DNA of 22,463 bases, from contig DDWA01000028.1 in assembly GCA_002345425.1 (NCBI GenBank), positions 32,792 through 55,254 on the forward strand, read 5' to 3'. The stretch comes from Caryophanales bacterium UBA2298 (GTDB taxonomy: Bacteria > Bacillota_I > Bacilli_A > Izemoplasmatales > Hujiaoplasmataceae). The position numbers and the translations under genes are program-made. This document shows, piece by piece, positions 1-7,239 of the stretch (position 1 is its first letter; each line of letters opens with the position of its first letter). Below the pieces are notes generated by a model. That model was not told the origin of the DNA. It ran no database searches and saw only the letters and a list, made by a program, of their open reading frames with translations.

Positions 1-1193
1 TTATCGTAAATGGCATTAAATACACTCTACCACCAGATAATAAAATTGATCCACATAATCTTAAATCAATTGAAGAATTTTTTAACCGCGAAGAGATTAC
101 TCATAAGGATATTATCGAAAATATTAGAGGTGTATCTCCACTTTTTGCTAAGTATATTGTGGAGGAAACTAATTATAATTCGACGAGAATGTATTTAATC
201 TATGAAAAACTTTATCACGAAAAACCAAAGCCCACTAAAGATGATAAGCATTTTTATTACATCGATATTTTCAAACAAAATCAGATATATTTTGATTCAA
301 TCTCAGAACTTCTTGAAACCCAATTTAAAGAATCATCAAGTTTAGATAGAGTAAAACAAATTCATAAATACCTTTATACCTTTGTTAAGAACAATTTGGA
401 TAAAGACATCAATAAACTTGAAAAATTGTCAAAAGATTTACATAATGCTGAAAATAACCAAATTAATCGAATAAAAGGCGATTTATTGTTACAAAACAAT
501 AACCTGATTGATAAAACCAAAACTGAAGTTAAACTTTACAGTTATGAACTAGGAGAGGACGTAACTGTCGAAATTGATAGAATGGCTTGCCCTATTGATA
601 ATGCTAATAAGTACTTCAATAGGTACAAAAAACAAAAAAATGCAATAAAATTTATTGAAAAGCAAATCAGCTTAACAAAAAAAGAAATAGGCTATTTCGA
701 AGATTTAATGCTACAATTAGCAGATAATTATGATATTAAGGACCTTGAAGAGATTCAAGAAGAACTTATTAATAACCGCTATTTAGCAAAGAAAAAGTCG
801 AAAAGTAAAATTAAGACTCCTAATTATGACATCTTTTATGATGAATTGGGCTTACAAATAATCGTTGGTAAGAATAATATCCAAAACAACTATATAACTC
901 ACAAATTAGCTAAAAAAGATTTCACTTGGTTTCATGTACAAAACCAAAGCGGGTCTCATACTGTTGTTATGAGTAACGCTGAATTAACTGAGCCAACCAT
1001 CAGAGCGGCCGCAAATCTAGCTGCTTTATATTCAAAAAGCAAAAATTCAAGTTCAGTTCCAGTTGATTACACGAAAATAAAGTATGTTAAGAAAATTCCT
1101 GGTGAAGTTGGCTCTTATGTCAGTTACTCCAATCAAAAAACTATTTACATTGATCCAGATATCTCACTAGTAGAAAAACTAAGGAAAGGCTAA
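1..1193 (+). CDS. rqcH: Rqc2/NFACT family protein RqcH, 5'-truncated by the window edge
   Basis: The open frame runs in from the left edge (codons in phase with base 3), so the N-terminus is outside the window and about 396 residues are present. The visible part carries the end of NFACT-N/HhH (YTLPPDNKIDPHN near the edge, then GVSPLFAKYI), a long Lys/Glu-rich coiled-coil middle, and a C-terminal NFACT-R domain with DFTWFHVQNQSGSHTVV and a closing KIPGEVGSYVSYSNQKTIYI block. RqcH binds peptidyl-tRNA on split 50S subunits and directs C-terminal Ala tailing of stalled nascent chains; older annotations call the family fibronectin-binding protein FbpA. The catalytic/tRNA-contacting Asp-Arg of the N-terminal domain cannot be checked here. 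The stop codon TAA lies in the loop of the terminator hairpin shared with thrS. Family assignment is confident; function is by homology. Confidence 0.9.
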   Translation, partial: IVNGIKYTLPPDNKIDPHNLKSIEEFFNREEITHKDIIENIRGVSPLFAKYIVEETNYNSTRMYLIYEKLYHEKPKPTKDDKHFYYIDIFKQNQIYFDSISELLETQFKESSSLDRVKQIHKYLYTFVKNNLDKDINKLEKLSKDLHNAENNQINRIKGDLLLQNNNLIDKTKTEVKLYSYELGEDVTVEIDRMACPIDNANKYFNRYKKQKNAIKFIEKQISLTKKEIGYFEDLMLQLADNYDIKDLEEIQEELINNRYLAKKKSKSKIKTPNYDIFYDELGLQIIVGKNNIQNNYITHKLAKKDFTWFHVQNQSGSHTVVMSNAELTEPTIRAAANLAALYSKSKNSSSVPVDYTKIKYVKKIPGEVGSYVSYSNQKTIYIDPDISLVEKLRKG

Positions 1194-1206
1194 AATGCCT
1201 TTCCTT
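1181..1206. terminator. Shared bidirectional terminator between rqcH and thrS
   Basis: A perfect 10-bp stem, AAGGAAAGGC (1181-1190) with GCCTTTCCTT (1197-1206), closes a six-base loop TAAAAT. Rightward it is followed by a moderately T-rich stretch. Leftward the transcript continues as AGTTTTTCTA, so it can serve both convergent genes. The rqcH stop codon is in the loop and the thrS stop overlaps the right arm. Confidence 0.8.
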
Positions 1207-3109
1207 ATTTCTTATTAGCTATCTCTTCAACAATTAATTTTATAAAATCTTCTACTTTTACAGTAGTTTGTTCTTGTTCGCCATAGCGTCTGTATGTAAC
1301 TTCATTATTCTCAACTTCTTTATCCCCAACTACTAATTGATAAGGGATTTTTTTAGTTTGAGCTTCACGAATTTTGTAGCCAAGTTTTTCATCTCTTTCA
1401 TCTTTTTCCACTCTTACATGGTTTTCTTGTAATAGTTCTACCAATTTATGAGAGAAATCTAGATGATAATCATTGTTTACCGGAATAACTTTGACTTGTA
1501 CAGGCGCCATCCATGTCGGAAAAGCGCCACCATAATGTTCAATCAAGATACCGATAAATCTTTCTATTGAACCATATAAAGCTCGATGGAGCATTACAGG
1601 TCTTTTCTTTTCTCCATTAGAATCAATATAAGTCAAATCAAATCTTTCAGGTAAATTCATATCTAACTGAATAGTTCCGCATTGCCAAATCCTTTTCATG
1701 GAGTCTCTTAATTTAAAATCTAGTTTTGGTCCATAAAAAGCACCATCACCAGGATTTACTTTGTAATCTTTTCCAATTGCTTCTAGGGCATCAGCTAATG
1801 CTTTTTCAGCTTTGTCCCATGTTGCAATTTCGCCAATAAACTTTTCTTCTGGTCTAGTTGATAATTCAATATGATACTCTAAACCGAACACTGAATACAT
1901 ATATTCATAAAGTCTAACTAATTCTTTCACTTCATTGACTATCATATCTTCAGTCATAAAGATATGGGCATCATCTTGAGTGAAGTTTCTTACTCTAAAT
2001 AAACCATTTAAGGCGCCGCTTGCTTCATGACGGTGTACTAGGCCTAACTCACCAACTTTTAAAGGAAAGTCTTTATAGGAATGAATATCACGTTTATAGA
2101 CTAACATCCCGCCCGGACAATTCATTGGCTTAATCGCAAATTCTTGATCATCAATTTCAGATATATACATATTTTCGCGGTAGTTATACCAGTGACCAGA
2201 TACTTCCCAAAGCTCTTTGTTTAGCATTATCGGTGTTTGAATCAGTTTATAACCTTCTTTTAAGTGTACATCATACCAAAAGTTTTCAAGTTCTCTTCTT
2301 AATATCATTCCGTTAGGTAACCAGAATGGAAATCCTGGACCGTATTCGCTTAACATAAATAAATCAAGTTGTTTACCTAATTTACGATGATCACGTTTTT
2401 TACGTTCTTCAAGATTTTGTAAGTGTTCATCTAGCTCTTCCTTAGTAAAAAAGACAGTTCCATATACTCGTGTCAGCTGTTTATTCTTAGAATCACCGCG
2501 CCAGTAAGCTCCGGCTAAACTTAAAAGTTTAAAATTTTTTATCCACTTTGTGCCAGGAATATGGGGCCCTCTACACAAATCTGTAAAGTGACTTTGTTGA
2601 TATATACTAATTTCTTCATCTTTAGGAAGGTCTTTGATAAGTTCAACCTTGTAAGGATCATCTTTAAAGAATTCTAACGCTTCTTCATAGGAAAGAACTG
2701 ATCTTTCAATCTTTGAATTTTGTGATGATATTTTTTTCATTTCTTTTTCAATGGTTTTTAAGTCACTTTCTGTTAAGACATCATCACCAAGATCCATATC
2801 ATAAAAGAAACCCTCTTCAATCACAGGTCCCACACCAAATTTGGCGTGTGGATAAAGCTTTTTAACTGCTTCAGCCATAAGATGGGCAGTTGAGTGCCTT
2901 AAAACATCTAGAGCTTCGGGATCTTTTTCGGTTAAAAAAGCAACTTCTGCATCCTCGCTAACAACTCTGTCCATGTCTAAAATTTTATCATTGACTTTGG
3001 CTGCAATACTATTTTTCTTCAATGAAATAGATATATCTTCAGCGATTTCAAACAATGATTTTGGTTCTAAGTATTCTTTTACTGAACCATCAGGTAAAAT
3101 AATTTTCAT
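1205..3109 (-). CDS. thrS: Threonyl-tRNA synthetase
   Basis: This 634-residue protein, full length for bacterial ThrRS, charges tRNA-Thr in the cytoplasm. Domains in order: TGS (about 1-61); the editing domain that hydrolyses Ser-tRNA-Thr, with H72-x3-H76 and C179/H183 in DLCRGPH; the class II catalytic core (about 240-530) with motif 2 FRVRNFTQDDAH and motif 3 LHRALYGSIERF; and the anticodon-binding domain from about 531. The predicted zinc ligands are C331, H382 and H508. The ATG is set by AGGAGGAAGAAA directly upstream. The gene is monocistronic, preceded by a T-box leader with its own promoter and followed by a terminator shared with rqcH. All editing and catalytic residues I looked for are present. 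Confidence 0.98.
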   Translation of the reverse strand: MKIILPDGSVKEYLEPKSLFEIAEDISISLKKNSIAAKVNDKILDMDRVVSEDAEVAFLTEKDPEALDVLRHSTAHLMAEAVKKLYPHAKFGVGPVIEEGFFYDMDLGDDVLTESDLKTIEKEMKKISSQNSKIERSVLSYEEALEFFKDDPYKVELIKDLPKDEEISIYQQSHFTDLCRGPHIPGTKWIKNFKLLSLAGAYWRGDSKNKQLTRVYGTVFFTKEELDEHLQNLEERKKRDHRKLGKQLDLFMLSEYGPGFPFWLPNGMILRRELENFWYDVHLKEGYKLIQTPIMLNKELWEVSGHWYNYRENMYISEIDDQEFAIKPMNCPGGMLVYKRDIHSYKDFPLKVGELGLVHRHEASGALNGLFRVRNFTQDDAHIFMTEDMIVNEVKELVRLYEYMYSVFGLEYHIELSTRPEEKFIGEIATWDKAEKALADALEAIGKDYKVNPGDGAFYGPKLDFKLRDSMKRIWQCGTIQLDMNLPERFDLTYIDSNGEKKRPVMLHRALYGSIERFIGILIEHYGGAFPTWMAPVQVKVIPVNNDYHLDFSHKLVELLQENHVRVEKDERDEKLGYKIREAQTKKIPYQLVVGDKEVENNEVTYRRYGEQEQTTVKVEDFIKLIVEEIANKK

Positions 3110-3133
3110 TTTCTTCCTCCTATTAAAAACAAA

Positions 3134-3160
3134 AAAATCGCCCTACAAAAGGGCGATTTT
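3134..3160 (-). terminator. Regulated terminator of the thrS T-box
   Basis: A perfect 10-bp stem, AAAATCGCCC/GGGCGATTTT, with loop TTTTGTA is followed in transcript direction by TTTTTTTG. It sits between the T-box core and the thrS ribosome binding site, as expected for the terminator alternative to the T-box antiterminator. Confidence 0.92.
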
Positions 3161-3314
3161 ATCTTCGCGGTACCACCTTAATTTTAACTCATTACCGTTA
3201 ACGCCTGGTACGGACTGTATTAAAGTCACTCTGAGGTGGTAATTATTAAGTCTTTATAAGTAGCTTCCACTATCCTACCATCGCTTGATAAAGATGATTA
3301 ATAATCATATCCTC
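3134..3314 (-). promoter_or_regulatory. T-box leader of thrS, threonine-specific (specifier ACC)
   Basis: The T-box core AAGGTGGTACCGCG lies at 3166-3179 and is followed by an intrinsic terminator. Folding the leader by hand, the stem I base pairs GAGG (3311-3314) with CCTC (3233-3236). Above it ATTATTAA pairs exactly with TTAATAAT, leaving an internal loop that contains ACC (3238-3240) followed by A, the usual place and context of the specifier. ACC is a Thr codon, matching the gene downstream. The UGGU of the T-box bulge would pair with the acceptor end of uncharged tRNA-Thr with discriminator A. Known T-box behaviour: uncharged tRNA stabilises the antiterminator and turns thrS on. The specifier is my reading of the fold. 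Confidence 0.92.
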
Positions 3315-3332
3315 GTCTTCGTTTATACTATT

Positions 3333-3360
3333 ATTATATATCTAATACGCCTTTTGTCAA
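3333..3360 (-). promoter_or_regulatory. Promoter of thrS
   Basis: On the minus strand a consensus -35 TTGACA (3355-3360) and -10 TATAAT (3333-3338) are separated by 16 bp, placing the transcript start near 3326, just ahead of T-box stem I. The -35 box overlaps the UGA stop codon of dnaI. Confidence 0.85.
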
Positions 3361-4256
3361 GAAATATGTGGCATTTCTGTTAAAACAAATTCTACTGTCA
3401 TTCGTTTAATTCTTTCAACTATTCGATAAGAAGCAATTGTCTCTAAACTACTATCAGTTTTTCTAAAAGCTTTAGATAAATCGGAATAACCTAAGTTAGA
3501 TGTAAAAAATGTCGGTTTATTATCTAATAAGCGATGTTGCAAAATCGGACCTAATACTTCATCGCGGATAAATTCACTAAAATATTCGCCACCGATATCA
3601 TCAAGCATTAGAATTTCCGCTTCCTTGATAGAAGCAATTTTATCTTCAAGACTGCCATCACCAATTGAGGATTTAAGTTCTCTAGCTAAATCGGGATAAT
3701 ATGCAAAATAAACTTTATGACCTAATTTAGCTAATTCATTAGCTAAGATTGCTAAAATATAAGTCTTTCCGGTTCCATACTTACCAGTTATATACATCCC
3801 TTTTATGAAATTATCTTTGCGATAATCCTTTAGGAATTTTAAAACATAATTATTTATCGATTTTCTAGTGTCACCAATTAAATCAAAATCGTCGAGACTA
3901 GCATTGAAAATTTTCTTAGGCACATACATTGCATAGATGTTATCAATTGCTGGGCTAAATTTATTGTATTGGCAACGGCTATATGTCAATTCAATGTATT
4001 TTTTATTGTATTCAAGTTTTGGTGTAAAGCCAACCGTTGATAATTGACAAAATTCTAGACCTTTACATTTATTACAGATATTCTTCTCATCGCGATATGT
4101 CAAAAAGACATTTAGTGATTTGATAACATCATCATGTTGCAAATCATGATCAAGTATGAATTTTTCAATTAAAGGATCTTGCATTAGACCATCGACGATA
4201 CTATCGTAATCCACTTCAGTTTCCCGGGATTTCAAATAGTCTTTTACTGGTTTCAT
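3357..4256 (-). CDS. dnaI: Primosomal helicase loader DnaI
   Basis: This 299-residue AAA+ ATPase loads the replicative DnaC-type hexameric helicase together with DnaB and DnaD. The N-terminal helicase-interaction domain carries a cysteine cluster (C61, C64, C70, C95) of the kind that binds zinc in DnaI proteins. The C-terminal ATPase has Walker A GKYGTGKT (158-165) and Walker B ILMLDD (D219, D220), with an FFTSN sensor segment further on. The start codon ATG lies 2 nt after the dnaB stop, with GAAGGAG upstream, so the two are translationally linked. It is the last gene of the polA operon. The gene ends with UGA, evidence that this organism uses UGA as a stop. Confidence 0.93.
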   Translation of the reverse strand: MKPVKDYLKSRETEVDYDSIVDGLMQDPLIEKFILDHDLQHDDVIKSLNVFLTYRDEKNICNKCKGLEFCQLSTVGFTPKLEYNKKYIELTYSRCQYNKFSPAIDNIYAMYVPKKIFNASLDDFDLIGDTRKSINNYVLKFLKDYRKDNFIKGMYITGKYGTGKTYILAILANELAKLGHKVYFAYYPDLARELKSSIGDGSLEDKIASIKEAEILMLDDIGGEYFSEFIRDEVLGPILQHRLLDNKPTFFTSNLGYSDLSKAFRKTDSSLETIASYRIVERIKRMTVEFVLTEMPHIS

Positions 4257-4258
4257 AA

Positions 4259-5458
4259 TTAACTATCTCCTTCATTTTCTTTAAGATATTCTTCGAGCCA
4301 ATCGGGCTTGACATCAGGTCTTGTACTCTTTTTGTATTGTGGTTTATCTTTTGAACTATCTAGATGCTTGATATAGTCCAAAGCTAAATCAACTGTATCA
4401 ATTTTATCGCGTTTCCAACCCATGCCTACCTTTTGAATATATGCATAACTGGGTAAATTATTACCTTTAGTTTTAACTATATAAGCTAGTAATACGTTAA
4501 CAACTGCCGAATCAAGACCGACTTCATCAATCAATCTTTCGACATGTCTTAAGTCAGCAGTTGAAACAAGACCGTCCCCTAATTCAGCTAATAAATCTTT
4601 AGGTGAAATTGTTTTAAAATAATTGGCAATATTATCGGTATCAACTACTTTTATCGGAACTTCTTCACGGTTTGGATCTATTGGTTCTACATTATAGTTA
4701 GATCGAGAATTTTTGGCCAAAACTTCTATATTTATCTGGTTATTTTCATCTAGTGATTTCATGAATATTTCTGCCATTTTTAATTCATCTAACCCATACA
4801 CATAACTTAACTGCTCTATTTTTGATTTTACTGCTTCTGTCAAGTTTTCTGTATCATACATATCAGTAACGATGGTTTCTGAGAACAAGCGCCAGTTAAA
4901 ATTATAATTGGTTAATTTCGCAAAACTTTTTGTTTTGTTTGCTAGCAAATCACTTTCATATTCATTGTCAGTAGCTTCTAAAGCTGGAAAGATTTCATTA
5001 AAAGCTTTAGAGATGTTATATTTTTGTTTTTTGTTTGGTGCTTTAACCTTAAATATTTTTAAAAGCTTTTTAAATCTTGTTTTTGTGATTGAAGCTATTA
5101 AATATTCTCCTAAAATACCGTCATTGATAAAATTACGTGCACTCAAAGGTAATTTTATTTCATAAGTAAAATTATCATTAGCAAAAAAAGTGACTAGTAA
5201 TCCAATCGCCTCTAATTTAAATCTTTCTTCTTCTATTTCTGATACTTTTAGTCCTAAAAATGATTCTAAATCAGAATGGTAGTGCTCTTCAGAGATTAAG
5301 TCTTGACGGTTCATTAAATTCATTAATGTCATATACAATGTGAATGCTTTTTGACCGATAATTGGTTGGTAAAGTAACGTCAATACTTGGTAATCGATTT
5401 CTGAACACAATCCCTCTCCCGAAACTACAAAAGTATCACTCCTTCTCAGTGTTTCCAA
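4259..5458 (-). CDS. dnaB: Replication initiation and membrane attachment protein DnaB (helicase co-loader)
   Basis: This 399-residue protein belongs to the B. subtilis-type DnaB family (Pfam DnaB_2/DnaD-like), not the E. coli DnaB helicase. The N-terminal winged-helix region begins with a typical IDYQVLTLLYQPIIG segment. The C-terminal DnaD/DnaB homology region (about 275-370) holds YFKTISPKDLLAELGDG and the YxxxIxxxW-like signature in YIQKVGMGW. The start is a TTG at 5456-5458: the next in-frame Met is far inside the conserved N-terminus, and a strong TAGGAGG lies six bases before the TTG. That ribosome binding site overlaps the TAG stop of the preceding gene. The role follows from homology and the adjacency to dnaI. 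Confidence 0.9.
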   Translation of the reverse strand: METLRRSDTFVVSGEGLCSEIDYQVLTLLYQPIIGQKAFTLYMTLMNLMNRQDLISEEHYHSDLESFLGLKVSEIEEERFKLEAIGLLVTFFANDNFTYEIKLPLSARNFINDGILGEYLIASITKTRFKKLLKIFKVKAPNKKQKYNISKAFNEIFPALEATDNEYESDLLANKTKSFAKLTNYNFNWRLFSETIVTDMYDTENLTEAVKSKIEQLSYVYGLDELKMAEIFMKSLDENNQINIEVLAKNSRSNYNVEPIDPNREEVPIKVVDTDNIANYFKTISPKDLLAELGDGLVSTADLRHVERLIDEVGLDSAVVNVLLAYIVKTKGNNLPSYAYIQKVGMGWKRDKIDTVDLALDYIKHLDSSKDKPQYKKSTRPDVKPDWLEEYLKENEGDS

Positions 5459-5468
5459 TAAAATCCTC

Positions 5469-5834
5469 CTACGGATGAAGTGAGATACCCTTAAATCTCA
5501 ACATTTTTTTTAACTTAGCATAAAACTGGAGTACTTTTTTCTTAGGGCGATTATATCCAAAGCCTGTAAGCCAATTAATTTTGAAATCTATACCGATTTC
5601 TACTGGGTTGATTTCTGCTAATGTTACGATTATATCATAACCGTCACCTAACATATAGATTTCTTTATGAATTTTATTAACATTTCTAATTTCCAAATGT
5701 TCTTGTTCTGCAAGTTTTTCTAAAGCATCCATAACTTGACTAAAATTGTTGCGATAATAATTAGTCCGCAACTCTGGATCTCTATGTAATTCTCTGGTTT
5801 CACATGTATTGGCAAAAAATGTTTTAAATGACAT
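5469..5834 (-). CDS. Unknown 121-residue protein in the polA-dnaI operon
   Basis: I do not recognise this family. It is a small soluble protein with no signal peptide or membrane segment. The N-terminal half is helical and charged (ELHRDPELRTNYYRNNF, then an Ala/Leu/Glu-rich helix). The middle looks like alternating beta strands (IYMLGDGYDIIVTLAEINP, VEIGIDFKINWL), followed by a basic tail (RPKKKVLQFYAKLKKMLRFK). There is no Cys pair forming a zinc ribbon and no nucleotide-binding loop. It is clearly a real gene: AAAGGAG precedes the ATG, it overlaps the end of coaE by 11 bp, and its stop forms part of the dnaB ribosome binding site. It occupies the position that nrdR holds next to dnaB in many Bacillota but does not resemble NrdR. 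Confidence 0.8.
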   Translation of the reverse strand: MSFKTFFANTCETRELHRDPELRTNYYRNNFSQVMDALEKLAEQEHLEIRNVNKIHKEIYMLGDGYDIIVTLAEINPVEIGIDFKINWLTGFGYNRPKKKVLQFYAKLKKMLRFKGISLHP

Positions 5835-6411
5835 GAATACTCTCCTTTATCTTTTGAAAAATCTGTTCAAATTGTTCATAAGCATATTTAATATCTTGTG
5901 AATTGTCAATAACATAATCACTAAGCTTGCACTTTTCGCTTAAAGGCATTTGTGATTTTATTCTATTCAAAGCCTCTTCTTCAGATAACTTATTACGTTC
6001 AACTAATCTCTGTTTTTGAATTTCTTCATCAACATAGACACAGATGACTTCATCACAAAAATCTTCCATTTTAGCTTCGAAAAGTAAAGGTATGTCCAGT
6101 ACGATCAACTTTTCTGTTCTCGCTAATTTTTTCAGTTGTTCAGTAAAAGACCTGATTACGAATGGATGAGTTATTTTATTAAGTCTATTTAACTTAGTCT
6201 CATCATTAAAGACAATATTCGCAAGTTGTTGTAAATCAAGTTCTTTAAAATTAAACTCTTTCTTGATTTCATTATACAATATTTTATTTGTTTTTAATAG
6301 ATTTTTATAGATTTTGTCAGCATCTAAAACAATCACATTTTTCTCTTCAAAAAAATTACTAATTAATGATTTCCCCGAAGCTATACCTCCGGTTAAGCCA
6401 ATTCTTTTCAT
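5824..6411 (-). CDS. coaE: Dephospho-CoA kinase
   Basis: This 195-residue enzyme phosphorylates the 3'-hydroxyl of dephospho-CoA, the last step of coenzyme A synthesis. It opens with MKRIGLTGGIASGKS, where the P-loop GGIASGKS lies at residues 8-15, followed by the DAD segment (LDADKIY) typical of CoaE and a lid region ending in NRIKSQMP. The frame is open further upstream to a TTG, but AGAGG lies correctly before the ATG at 6409-6411. That ATG overlaps the mutM stop as ATGA, indicating coupled translation. The size matches the family. Together with coaX in the next operon, it gives the window the first and last kinases of the CoA pathway. Confidence 0.95.
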   Translation of the reverse strand: MKRIGLTGGIASGKSLISNFFEEKNVIVLDADKIYKNLLKTNKILYNEIKKEFNFKELDLQQLANIVFNDETKLNRLNKITHPFVIRSFTEQLKKLARTEKLIVLDIPLLFEAKMEDFCDEVICVYVDEEIQKQRLVERNKLSEEEALNRIKSQMPLSEKCKLSDYVIDNSQDIKYAYEQFEQIFQKIKESIHVI

Positions 6412-7238
6412 AATTCTTTCCTCTTTTGACAATTAGGGCATAGATAAGTTCCTCTGCCACCAACTTTGATTTTTTCGATTTTAGTTCCGCAAACAGGACA
6501 AGGTTTGTTGACCATAGTGTGTACTTTAAGCTCATTTTGGAATCTTCCGTCAACTCCAAAGCTTGATTGGTAGGTTCTTATTGTCGTACCGCCTAATTTG
6601 ATAGCTTTATCCAAAACAATTTTTGCGTTTTCGATAATATCAGTAATTTCAGCAACATTTAAATTGCTAGCTAATTCCTGAGGATGAATTTTCGCTCTAA
6701 AAAGCGTCTCGTCTACATATATATTTCCTAAACCAGTTAGAATTGATTGATCTAGCAACAATGATTTTATAGGTCGATTAGCTTTATTGAATTTTTTAAA
6801 GATTGAATTAATATCAATGTCTTTTTGGTTAGCTTCAATTCCTAATTTTTTAACGCTTAAAAGTGTAAATTCTTTACCTTTTTCTACTAACTCCATCGTT
6901 CCAAATTTTCTGACATCATGATAAGACAAATACTCACCATTGCTCAACTCAAAAATTACATGCTCGTGTTTTGTGGTTTGACTTAAATCTTGGCGTAAGA
7001 AATATTTGCCTTCCATTCTTAGATGACTAACCAAGGTATAATCATTCAAGACAAAAAATAAATATTTGCCATACCGTCTAATATCAGTAAAGGATTGATT
7101 GATAACTTTTTGTTTAAAGGTTTCTAAATTCATCTTAATAATATTGGGATACGGAGCGATAACACTCTTTATCTTTTGGCCGATTAAACGAGTTTTTAAA
7201 GTTTCTTTTACCGTTTCAACCTCAGGTAATTCTGGCAT
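6408..7238 (-). CDS. mutM: Formamidopyrimidine-DNA glycosylase (Fpg/MutM)
   Basis: This 276-residue bifunctional glycosylase/AP lyase removes 8-oxoguanine and formamidopyrimidines. The family N-terminus MPELPEVETV places the catalytic proline and glutamate right after the initiator Met. The conserved lysine is in RRYGKYLFF, and the H2TH region has the family sequence LLDQSILTGLGNIYVDE. A C-terminal zinc finger uses C247, C250, C267 and C270 and includes the DNA-contacting Arg of GGRGTYLCPNC (R262). The ATG is preceded by GAGGTG and lies 1 nt after the polA stop. The gene ends in UGA overlapping the coaE start. The polA-mutM pairing is common in Bacillota. Confidence 0.96.
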   Translation of the reverse strand: MPELPEVETVKETLKTRLIGQKIKSVIAPYPNIIKMNLETFKQKVINQSFTDIRRYGKYLFFVLNDYTLVSHLRMEGKYFLRQDLSQTTKHEHVIFELSNGEYLSYHDVRKFGTMELVEKGKEFTLLSVKKLGIEANQKDIDINSIFKKFNKANRPIKSLLLDQSILTGLGNIYVDETLFRAKIHPQELASNLNVAEITDIIENAKIVLDKAIKLGGTTIRTYQSSFGVDGRFQNELKVHTMVNKPCPVCGTKIEKIKVGGRGTYLCPNCQKRKEL

Positions 7239-7239
7239 A

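Noticed and set aside
10..198. Open frame on the + strand at the left edge
   Set aside because: It is out of frame with rqcH, whose own frame is open to the window edge and encodes recognisable NFACT sequence.
2973..3242. Open frame opposite the thrS start
   Set aside because: It is antisense to the TGS domain and runs through the T-box terminator; there is no ribosome binding site or family likeness.
6412..6432. TTG start extending CoaE by seven residues
   Set aside because: The extension encodes the coaE ribosome binding region (AGAGG) and precedes the conserved MKRIGLTGG N-terminus.
6359..6559. Minus-strand open frame across the mutM/coaE junction
   Set aside because: It is an out-of-frame shadow of two firmly identified genes that overlap by ATGA.
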